Shown: positions 1-4,728 of the stretch, piece after piece | Layout of the letters: the number at the start of each line of letters is the position of its first letter | How positions within the stretch are numbered: the first letter of the stretch is position 1 | Origin: Chthoniobacter sp. | GTDB lineage: Bacteria; Verrucomicrobiota; Verrucomicrobiia; Chthoniobacterales; Chthoniobacteraceae | Reading direction: 5' to 3' | Assembly (NCBI GenBank): GCA_025352865.1 | Contig: JANXSB010000285.1 | Span: 1-5,493, forward strand | DNA: 5,493 nucleotides | Position numbers and translations under genes: made by a program | The notes under the pieces: model-generated | The model's input: only the letters and a program-made list of their open reading frames with translations | Databases searched by the model: none | What the model was told of the DNA's origin: nothing

Positions 1-54
1 ATGGGCGGAGACGGCGCTGAGGAGCGAAAGGGCGAGGGCGGCGAAAAATTTCAC
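1..54 (-). CDS. N-terminus of a probable exported protein (partial, runs off the window start)
   Basis: Reading the minus strand from a GTG at 54-52 gives 18 codons that continue past the window edge: V/M-K-F-F-A-A-L-A-L-S-L-L-S-A-V-S-A-H. This is a textbook Sec signal peptide shape: a lysine directly after the start, a hydrophobic core, and an A/S-rich end with a likely cleavage site after S-A-V-S-A. An in-frame TAA lies three codons upstream of the GTG, so no longer start is possible. No Shine-Dalgarno sequence is seen. The gene diverges from the zinc-ribbon gene with an 87-bp gap. Nothing can be said about the mature protein. The call rests only on the signal-peptide shape and could be chance. 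Confidence 0.42.
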   Translation of the reverse strand, partial: MKFFAALALSLLSAVSAH

Positions 55-141
55 ACCGCATTTTTAGCAAGGACGGTGCCAGCCGCGGTGGACGGCTGCG
101 GCGGTTGACGCGCGCTGCGTTTCTCCCGCACACTCCCGCCA

Positions 142-843
142 ATGCTCCCCGAAATCGAAAAACTCCTCGTCCTGCAAGATCGCGACCGCAACATCCGCGC
201 GCTGAAAAACGAATTGAAAGTCGCGCCGCTGGAACGCGTGGAGTCCGAGGAGCGGCTCGCCGCCGCGACCCGGCAGCTCGACGCCGTGAAGCTGAAGGCG
301 AAGGAAATCGAGGTCGAAAAAAAGAAGCTCGAACTCGAGGCGCAGTCGAAGCGCGACATGATCGCCAAATTTCAGACGCAGAAATTTCAGACGCGGAAGA
401 ACGAGGAGTTCCAAGCCTTCAACAACGAGATCACCCGCTACGAAGGCGAAATCCGCACCGTCGAGGATCGCGAACTCGAACTCATGGATGACGCGGAAAA
501 AATGAAGGCGACCGTCGCTGCCACCGAGCAGCAGACCAAGGCCGTCAAAGCTCAGGTCGAGCGCCAGCTCGCGGACATCGCCGCGAAAATCGACGCCGTG
601 GCCGCCCAGCTCACGGAACTCGAAACCGAGCGCGCGGGCCTGACCGCCGGCCTCGACGAGGATCTGCTCGACACTTTCGACCGTCTCTTCGCCGGCAAGG
701 GCGAGGCCGTCGTCGCGCTCGAACACGAGACCTGCACGGGCTGCCACATGAAGGTGACCACGCAGACCGTGGTGAAGGTGAAAGGCCAGCGCGAGATCGT
801 CCACTGCGAGCAGTGCGGGCGCATCCTTTACCGCGGCGAATGA
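142..843 (+). CDS. Coiled-coil protein with C-terminal C4 zinc ribbon (DUF164/COG1579, CdsZ-like)
   Basis: The product is 233 residues. Residues 1-165 or so are rich in Lys, Glu, Gln and Ala in heptad-like order and should form long antiparallel coiled-coil helices. The motif KNEEFQAFNNEI at about 86-97 is the conserved turn of the COG1579 family. Residues 198-225 carry the zinc ribbon, with C198-x2-C201 and C222-x2-C225, and the protein ends RILYRGE as family members do. Known relatives include chlamydial CdsZ (CT398), reported to bind sigma-54 and type III secretion components; elsewhere the family is poorly characterised. Here a cytoplasmic scaffold or adaptor role is inference. All four cysteines are present and the length is normal, so it looks intact. 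No clear Shine-Dalgarno sequence precedes the ATG, but homology begins at once (LPEIEKLLVLQDRD), which supports this start. A 15-bp near-perfect tandem repeat at 367-396 encodes KFQTQ/KFQTR. Confidence 0.9.
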   Translation: MLPEIEKLLVLQDRDRNIRALKNELKVAPLERVESEERLAAATRQLDAVKLKAKEIEVEKKKLELEAQSKRDMIAKFQTQKFQTRKNEEFQAFNNEITRYEGEIRTVEDRELELMDDAEKMKATVAATEQQTKAVKAQVERQLADIAAKIDAVAAQLTELETERAGLTAGLDEDLLDTFDRLFAGKGEAVVALEHETCTGCHMKVTTQTVVKVKGQREIVHCEQCGRILYRGE

Positions 844-845
844 AA

Positions 846-892
846 GTGCGCGAGCACAACACGGGTGCGGAGCAGCGGTGTTTGTTCTTTTG
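846..892 (+). repeat. Interspersed repeat, copy A
   Basis: This stretch just after the zinc-ribbon stop matches 1900-1944 by eye. Both copies start GTGCGCG, share GTGCGGAGC, then GGTGTTTGTTC and TTTTG. Copy A has an extra AGC after GTGCGGAGC and lacks one C before TTTTG. The first half is less conserved (about 6 of 12 bases in the spacer after GTGCGCG). A weaker echo, GGCGTTTGTTCTTCT, lies at about 907-921. The T-rich 3' end and the ACAC/GTGT complementarity could give a weak terminator-like fold for the upstream gene, but the stem is short. Confidence 0.5.
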
Positions 893-942
893 CCATGATC
901 ATTGACGGCGTTTGTTCTTCTCTGCCGTGTGGAAGATCGTCC

Positions 943-970
943 TTGGGAAAAACGGTGGCGCTCTTCTAAC
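943..970 (+). promoter_or_regulatory. Weak sigma-70-like promoter candidate for the PIN/RHH module
   Basis: TTGGGA (943-948) and TCTAAC (965-970) each match four of six positions of the sigma-70 consensus, with a 16-bp spacer, about 58 bp before the PIN start codon. It is placed sensibly between the upstream stop codon and the toxin-antitoxin pair. In GC-rich DNA such matches are common, so this is only a candidate. Confidence 0.22.
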
Positions 971-1011
971 GTGCGCGCCTGATGCACAAAATCGAAAGCC
1001 AGTGTGACGCA

Positions 1012-1020
1012 GAGAGAGGA
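1012..1020 (+). promoter_or_regulatory. Shine-Dalgarno sequence deciding the GTG start of the PIN gene
   Basis: GAGAGAGGA lies 8 bases before the GTG at 1029. It is the only clear purine-rich ribosome binding site seen next to a start codon in this window. It supports GTG 1029 over any later ATG as the start of the PIN protein, which is also where the family's VLDTN strand begins. Confidence 0.55.
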
Positions 1021-1028
1021 CTGTCCCT

Positions 1029-1449
1029 GTGATCCGTGCTGTCCTCGATACTAACGTCCTCGACTCGGCTTTCCGATCCAGTCGCGGCTACTCGTTCGAT
1101 GTCTTTGTCGCCTTGCGACAAGACCGTTGGCGTGCCGTTCTCAGCAATCACCTCATCCACGAATACGAGGAAGTCCTCAAAGCGCACGCGGCGGAACTTG
1201 GCCTCACCTTCGCCGACAATCGACACCTTGCTCGATGCCATCTGCGCTCGCGCCGAAGAGTGGCAGCTCGCTCCGGGCTGGGTTCCCATTCTGGCCGATC
1301 CCGATGACGAGCCACTCGTGCAACTCGCCTACGACTCCGCTGCCCGCCGTATCGTCACACACAATATCCGCCACCTGAAGCCGGCGCGTGCTCTCGGCAT
1401 CGAGGTCTTGCCGCCGCGCGAGTTCGCGACCAGGATCACCACGCCATGA
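1029..1449 (+). pseudogene. PIN-domain toxin (PIN_3/COG1569 type), interrupted by a +1 frameshift near 1218
   Basis: From GTG 1029 the protein reads MIRAVLDTNVLDSAF and continues to ELGLTFAD (residue 63), then loses sense. From about 1219 the next frame continues the same family: IDTLLDAICARAEEW, then LADPDDEPLVQLAYD, RRIVTHNIRHL and GIEVLPPREF. Joining the frames by skipping A1218 gives about 139 residues, the normal length for this family of putative RNA-cleaving toxins. Acidic candidates for the metal site are D7, E45, D90 and D92/D93. As sequenced, the product stops after 92 residues and would lack the second half of the active site, so the toxin should be dead unless this is a sequencing error. 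No slippery heptamer suggests programmed frameshifting. The stop overlaps the antitoxin start as ATGA. The order is toxin first, the reverse of most PIN modules. Confidence 0.85.
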
Positions 1450-1679
1450 CGATTCAGGTCACACTTCCCGATAGCCTCGCCGCGCAAGCGCGCGAACTCG
1501 CCACCCGCGAGCACATCTCTGTGGACGCCCTCGTGGCCAGCGCGCTCACGGCGCAACTCGACCATACCCCGCAACGCCCCACCATCGCCGAGCGCGCCGC
1601 CCGCGTGAATTGGGAAGCTGTGGACGCCATTCTCACCCGTGTCCCGGACGCACCGCCGGTAGCGGGCGACGAAAAGTAG
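1446..1679 (+). CDS. Ribbon-helix-helix antitoxin paired with the PIN gene
   Basis: This 77-residue protein starts MTIQVTLPDSLAAQA, a short beta strand followed by a helix, then REHISVDALVASALTAQL, a second helix. That is the ribbon-helix-helix pattern of DNA-binding antitoxins. The C-terminal part (about 45-77, acidic and proline-rich, with VNWEAVDAIL) fits the segment that wraps and blocks a PIN toxin in related modules. The ATG overlaps the toxin stop by four bases (ATGA), so translation is probably coupled. The gene appears intact although its toxin is frameshifted. It ends where the antisense RtcB-like remnant begins. Binding the promoter and repressing its own operon is expected from the family and is not shown here. 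Confidence 0.8.
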   Translation: MTIQVTLPDSLAAQARELATREHISVDALVASALTAQLDHTPQRPTIAERAARVNWEAVDAILTRVPDAPPVAGDEK

Positions 1680-1688
1680 TTCGCTATC

Positions 1689-1868
1689 GAGCGGCGCGCG
1701 CAGTTCACCGGCGAAGAACGTCGGCGGATTGGCGACGATGTTGAAAATCTCGGCCTCAAGCTGCGCGCCATCATTACCCTGCGCGATGAAGTTCTGGATG
1801 AACTCGTGCGCGAGCGCGATCGGCTCACCGACAGGCACGCCGAGGCGGATGAGGTCTTTGGTGTTCAT
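1689..1868 (-). pseudogene. N-terminal remnant of a probable RtcB-family RNA ligase
   Basis: On the minus strand an ATG at 1868 starts MNTKDLIRLGVPVGEPIALA and runs through EFIQNFIAQGNDGAQ and IVANPPTFFAGELRAPL. From memory this resembles the short N-terminal extension in one subgroup of RtcB ligases (a 'LIxLGxPxGxxI' start and an 'ANPxxFF' end). That match is recognition, not a search result. Full proteins have about 400-500 residues; here only about 60 look real. After APL (about 1689) the frame stays open to 1329, but only as the antisense shadow of the antitoxin and PIN genes, so no RtcB catalytic histidines or cysteine are present. The break coincides with the antitoxin's 3' end, as if the module replaced the rest of the gene. 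It could instead be an unrelated short protein. Confidence 0.45.
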
Positions 1869-1899
1869 GATTTTGGTTCGATTGAAAATGGTTGTCGCG

Positions 1900-1944
1900 G
1901 TGCGCGGACACACGTCGAGTGCGGAGCGGTGTTTGTTCCTTTTG
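1900..1944 (+). repeat. Interspersed repeat, copy B
   Basis: This is the partner of 846-892, lying 5' of the RtcB-like remnant and about 50 bp before the kinase-like gene. The last 26 bases (GTGCGGAGC, GGTGTTTGTTC, CTTTTG) are nearly identical to copy A apart from a 3-base and a 1-base indel. Both copies have the same orientation and enclose the PIN/RHH pair plus the remnant, spanning about 1.1 kb. No terminal inverted repeats or transposase accompany them. Confidence 0.5.
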
Positions 1945-1992
1945 TCGCGAATGCGGCTGGACACGTCGGTTTGATGCTACCATTCCGCCACG

Positions 1993-2715
1993 ATGAATGA
2001 ACGGCGATCCTTTCCACTGATCAGCCAATTGCCCAAGTTGCTCGACGCTTCTGACTGGGTGTGGCAAAAGCCGCCTGAGCGAGAAGGTGTGTTTGGAATG
2101 AGCCGAGAATGGTGGATCGGCACAGACCGTGAAGGGCGGAAATGGCTCGTAAAAATGAGGAACGGGTTCTATGCGTATCGGGAGCACGTCTTCGCATCGT
2201 TGGCGCAACGACTCGGTATCTCGTGTCAGTCGTCGGCCTACCTTTTGATTGAGTCCGAAGATGCGGAGCCGCGTCTGCACACAGAATGTTCAGAGCCTTG
2301 GCAACTCGCCCTTTGGTTGATGGACGAGCACGCCGCTCAATCCTGTTCCTCAGCCTGCGCGTTGTCGGTCATTATCGGAAAGGGGATGGATTTTGCGGCG
2401 ATAAGACACGCACAGGTTTCCGGGATCGCACACTTTGAGGATCTCGTGCGGGGTGATGTCCTCGGGTATCTCTGCGGGCAGTTTGAACCTCACGGCCATT
2501 TCTTCACTCGTGATCACGAATACGTCGTGATCGACAATGAGTGCATGTTTGCCGGAACGCCGGGCCTCAACGGGTGTCACTGGCACGAGTGCGATGCCGC
2601 TCGCCAGTTGATCATCGAAGTCTGCCGTGGTCTTGCTCGCGTCACCGATCAAGAGCTTCACGAAGTTGCCGCGATTCCAGAGGGCTATGGGCGTTCACAC
2701 AATTCCGGACGCTGA
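1993..2715 (+). CDS. HipA/protein-kinase-like fold protein, uncharacterised
   Basis: The product is 240 residues. What can be seen resembles a small HipA-like kinase: EGRKWLVKMRNGF (about 47-59) with K54 placed like the ATP-binding lysine, YREHVFASLAQRLGI (62-76) with E64 like the pairing glutamate, RGDVLGYLCGQFEPHGHFF (153-171) where HipA-type proteins have their catalytic loop, and YVVIDNECMF (177-186) with D181-N182-E183 like the metal-binding Asp motif. If aligned this way, the usual loop Asp is E165 and the usual Asn is H169, so it is divergent or inactive. No membrane segment or signal peptide is visible. There is no Shine-Dalgarno; TGCTACCAT at 1976-1983 resembles an extended -10 and would give an almost leaderless mRNA. 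GC is lower than in the flanks. It converges on the DUF262 gene, overlapping it by 31 bp. The real function is unknown, and no HipB-like partner is adjacent. Confidence 0.6.
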   Translation: MNERRSFPLISQLPKLLDASDWVWQKPPEREGVFGMSREWWIGTDREGRKWLVKMRNGFYAYREHVFASLAQRLGISCQSSAYLLIESEDAEPRLHTECSEPWQLALWLMDEHAAQSCSSACALSVIIGKGMDFAAIRHAQVSGIAHFEDLVRGDVLGYLCGQFEPHGHFFTRDHEYVVIDNECMFAGTPGLNGCHWHECDAARQLIIEVCRGLARVTDQELHEVAAIPEGYGRSHNSGR

Positions 2716-3644
2716 AGCCACAACTCGAAAGTGGCGAATCGCTGTAGCTCCGTCACCTGCTCAACGGGCGTCAGGCCGCGTTCGACATTTTGCCGCTTGA
2801 ATTCAACGTAAGCTGTTTTGTTCGCGCAGTAGCGACCGTCGCGCATGAGGTAGTTCCGATAGAACTGTGTCGGCGGAACTTTGTCATACCGGCCCACTGC
2901 CTCGAACCTGCTCTCGTAGGGTCTCCACCGCGCTTCGTGAAACTGCGCCTGCTCCGCGGGTGGAACCTGCATGAACAAGAAATTGCGAATGAGGTCGGCT
3001 TCCTCAAGCGGCAGCCCTTTCCAATTCAAGCTCTCGAAAATCTCGTATGGATTCTCGCCATCAACGGTGATTGCGACCAACGACAACCGCGCAGTGAGCG
3101 CAACAAGTAGTCGCTTCGCGACCTGCTCCCCTGCATCAGCAACGGGATTTTTCCATGCCCGCTTGAAAAATGAATAGCAGCCAATGATTCCAGTTCCCGT
3201 TACGACCCCAGGCGCCTTCCCGTCGATTGCCAACTCGTAGCTGTGGCGATCTTCGAGTCTGGGAACGACCTTGAATCGTTCGAGGTCTTGGCGGCGCTTG
3301 TGGATCAGATAATCCTCGTGAATCTCGTCGGCGAAATCATTGAGATCATTCAGCCGAGCCACATCGCGCAGAGCGGCGAGCGCAAGCGTGAGAGTGGTCA
3401 ATCGCTGCTGGCCATCAATGAGTTGGTAACGTGGACCATCACCCGGAACGTGGTGAAACGGCGTGCAGACAAGCGGCCCGAGAAAGTGTTTCGCTTCATC
3501 CCCACCCTCGATGAGCGCGACTACATCCCTGTAGAGATTGTGCCACTCCTTTTTCGTCCACGAATACTGCCGTTGGAAAAACGGCACGAGGAATTGATCT
3601 CCCGAGTGCAGGATTTCGCGGACAGTTTTGACGTGAGCTTCCAT
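2685..3644 (-). CDS. DUF262/GmrS-like N-terminal domain protein, without the HNH half
   Basis: The start ATG at 3644 gives 319 residues. Family hallmarks are PFFQRQYSW (21-29), YQLIDGQQRLTT (73-84) and FESLNWKGLPLEEADLIRN (203-221). The DGQQR motif belongs to the nucleotide-binding and hydrolysing domain of type IV restriction enzymes such as GmrSD, BrxU and SspE. Those enzymes act on modified or phosphorothioated DNA and cut with a C-terminal DUF1524 HNH domain. Here translation stops at a TAG (2687-2685) soon after FATFELWLQRPEL, about where the second half would follow, and no HNH motif is found downstream. It is therefore either a shortened stand-alone form or a truncated gene. Upstream in the same direction, 68 bp away, is the VapC gene, so co-transcription with the toxin-antitoxin pair is likely. 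The frame remains open upstream to 4427, but that part is the shadow of VapC and its antitoxin. Confidence 0.85.
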   Translation of the reverse strand: MEAHVKTVREILHSGDQFLVPFFQRQYSWTKKEWHNLYRDVVALIEGGDEAKHFLGPLVCTPFHHVPGDGPRYQLIDGQQRLTTLTLALAALRDVARLNDLNDFADEIHEDYLIHKRRQDLERFKVVPRLEDRHSYELAIDGKAPGVVTGTGIIGCYSFFKRAWKNPVADAGEQVAKRLLVALTARLSLVAITVDGENPYEIFESLNWKGLPLEEADLIRNFLFMQVPPAEQAQFHEARWRPYESRFEAVGRYDKVPPTQFYRNYLMRDGRYCANKTAYVEFKRQNVERGLTPVEQVTELQRFATFELWLQRPELCERP

Positions 3645-3712
3645 GCGACGGGCGCTGGTGGTTTGCGCGCACGGACTGTGAACAGCGAACCGAAGTGATG
3701 CAATGACCTGCT

Positions 3713-4192
3713 TCAGGCGATTCGCGCCGGCAGCACTTTCAGGCCGGCGAGCGCGGCCATGCGACGGGCGGCGGTGTCGAAGCTGTAGAATTCGCCGCAG
3801 CGAAGGGTGAGGGCGGCGCCGATGTGGAGCAGGTCGAGCGAGCGGAAGCCTTCGGTCGCGGTGTGCGCGGCGCTCAGACGTTCGGCCAGGCGCAGGGTCT
3901 CCGTCCATTCGATGGCGCGGGGGGTGACAAATACCCGCTCGTCGAGATCGTTCTCGTGGTCGCGCAAAATCCGCCGCGCCTGTTCGGGCGAAAGATCCAC
4001 TTCGCCGCGCTGGAGACGGCGATGCACCATGAGCCGAATGGCGTTGCGGAACTCCAGGCGGTGGAGTGGCGTGAAGGGCAGCGGTTCGTCCTCGCGCCTG
4101 AGGTAGGCGGCGATCATCCGCGACAGCCGGGGCACGTCGGGATTCGGCACATAGAAACGCGTGAAAAAGTTCGTGTCCGCATAGGCATTCAT
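3713..4192 (-). CDS. vapC: VapC-type PIN-domain toxin ribonuclease
   Basis: This 159-residue PIN protein begins MNAYADTNFFTRFY, the first strand with the metal-binding D6. E47 sits in LHRLEFRNAI, D120 in FRSLDLLHIGAAL and D139 in FYSFDTAARRMA, so all four expected acidic residues are present. The end LAGLKVLPARIA is typical of the last strand. VapC toxins cleave RNA (tRNA or rRNA in studied cases); the target here cannot be read from sequence. The start ATG at 4192 overlaps the antitoxin stop as ATGA, which implies translational coupling and matches the standard antitoxin-first order. Length and motifs look intact, in contrast to the frameshifted PIN gene at 1029. The DUF262 gene follows in the same direction. 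Confidence 0.88.
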   Translation of the reverse strand: MNAYADTNFFTRFYVPNPDVPRLSRMIAAYLRREDEPLPFTPLHRLEFRNAIRLMVHRRLQRGEVDLSPEQARRILRDHENDLDERVFVTPRAIEWTETLRLAERLSAAHTATEGFRSLDLLHIGAALTLRCGEFYSFDTAARRMAALAGLKVLPARIA

Positions 4193-4440
4193 TGCCGGCC
4201 CTTCGCGGCGTCCATCGAGGCGTTGATTTGCGCGGAGCTGTATTTCCGAGCGCCAAAGACGGCCCGCTGGCGGGCGGCAAAGTCCGGCAAGTCGCGGCGA
4301 CGTGAGTCGCGCCTGCCGCGCGGCACCAATTCAAACTGGCGTCCATCCTGATACTGAATAATCGCTCCGCCGTCGTGCTCGCACGCTTCGAGGACTTCCG
4401 CGGTGCTCCGGGAGAGTTCCCTGACATTGAATGTTTTCAT
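4189..4440 (-). CDS. Phd/YefM-type antitoxin of the VapC module
   Basis: The product is 83 residues. MKTFNVRELSRSTAEVLEA followed by GAIIQYQDGRQFELVPR is the N-terminal DNA-binding fold of Phd/YefM antitoxins: strand, helix, and a beta hairpin with the 'xDGRxFxLVP' signature. The C-terminal part (ARQRAVFGARKYSSAQINA) is the likely toxin-binding tail. The ATG at 4440 is chosen because the family's conserved M-K-x-x-N-V-R-E-L start falls there. No Shine-Dalgarno sequence is visible. Two TGTCTGAC copies directly in front of the start codon are candidate operator sites, consistent with the usual autorepression by antitoxin and toxin-antitoxin complex. The stop codon overlaps the start of VapC. 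Confidence 0.87.
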   Translation of the reverse strand: MKTFNVRELSRSTAEVLEACEHDGGAIIQYQDGRQFELVPRGRRDSRRRDLPDFAARQRAVFGARKYSSAQINASMDAAKGRQ

Positions 4441-4459
4441 GTCTGACAATGTGTCTGAC
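4440..4459. promoter_or_regulatory. Paired TGTCTGAC sites, candidate operator of the antitoxin-VapC operon
   Basis: TGTCTGAC occurs at 4440-4447 and again at 4452-4459, spaced 12 bp apart. The first copy extends to TGTCTGACA, a palindrome around a central T. The sites touch the antitoxin start codon, a common position for Phd-type autoregulatory operators. Binding is inference. Confidence 0.4.
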
Positions 4460-4494
4460 CACAGGCCGTTGGGCAATCGCCAACTGCCGCGCAG

Positions 4495-4533
4495 GCCCCG
4501 CCGGTGCTGCCGGATTGCAGACACCGGTGGGGC
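4495..4533. repeat. Strong 16-bp hairpin in the divergent intergenic region
   Basis: The left arm 4495-4510 (GCCCCGCCGGTGCTGC) pairs with GCAG at 4517-4520 and CACCGGTGGGGC at 4522-4533. The loop is CGGATT, there is one bulged A (4521) and one C-to-T change that still permits a G-U pair in a plus-strand transcript. No T-run follows on either strand and both neighbouring genes point away from it, so it is not an ordinary terminator. It could be a leader RNA structure, a protein site or a remnant of a repeat element. Confidence 0.6.
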
Positions 4534-4728
4534 GGGCGGGCCGCGGTTTGGTGCGCAAGCTGCCACGCGCCAGGTGAGCGAGGGAGGGCAGTTCAGGGTT
4601 GAGTGGGGCGGCGGGACGTGCGTTTCTGCACGGTGTGACCGGGCGTCTTTTCACCAATAAACCTGCCGCAGTTTGGGATCGGGTGCAGATGCATTTCGGT
4701 GCCACTCAACTTTCGGCTCGCCACTTCC
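4534..4728. other. Rest of the intergenic region before the Dop-like gene; no gene seen
   Basis: This GC-rich stretch contains a small inverted repeat, CGTGC (4617-4621) and GCACG (4628-4632), around a 6-base loop. No convincing promoter, Shine-Dalgarno sequence or small gene was found, and no Pup/UBact-like peptide is encoded on the plus strand here. The promoter for the Dop-like gene should lie in this segment but cannot be pinned down by eye. Confidence 0.4.

Noticed and set aside
367..396. 15-bp tandem repeat in the zinc-ribbon gene (KFQTQ/KFQTR) as a recent duplication
   Set aside because: The protein length and the following KNEEFQAF motif fit the family without removing a unit, so similar codons in a coiled coil explain it.
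64..987. A 307-residue open frame on the minus strand opposite the zinc-ribbon gene
   Set aside because: It is the antisense shadow of a Lys/Glu-rich coiled-coil gene in GC-rich DNA: its leucine/phenylalanine/valine-rich sequence has no domain sense, while the plus-strand protein has a complete zinc ribbon.
982..1032. A 16-codon open frame ending in GTGA overlap with the PIN start, as a possible leader peptide or antitoxin stub
   Set aside because: Too short to judge, no family resemblance and no ribosome binding site; the overlap is expected by chance often enough.
1329..1688. Continuation of the RtcB-like minus-strand frame for about 120 more codons
   Set aside because: It is antisense to the antitoxin and the PIN 3' half, both of which have clear family motifs; no RtcB motif occurs in it.
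3645..4427. Extension of the DUF262 frame upstream by 261 codons, as if it were a 580-residue fusion protein
   Set aside because: This part overlaps the VapC and antitoxin genes in another frame and is Arg/Pro/Ser-rich filler. The DUF262 family start fits the ATG at 3644.
4495..4533. Rho-independent terminator
   Set aside because: No U-tract follows the stem on either strand and both adjacent genes are transcribed away from it.
4495..4533. Integron attC site
   Set aside because: No GTTRRRY core sites at the stem base, no integrase and no cassette array in the window.
4441..4728. A Pup/UBact-like small gene upstream of dop
   Set aside because: The plus-strand frames here are Arg/Pro/Gly-rich and end without the Gln/Glu C-terminus or the charged disordered character of Pup or UBact.
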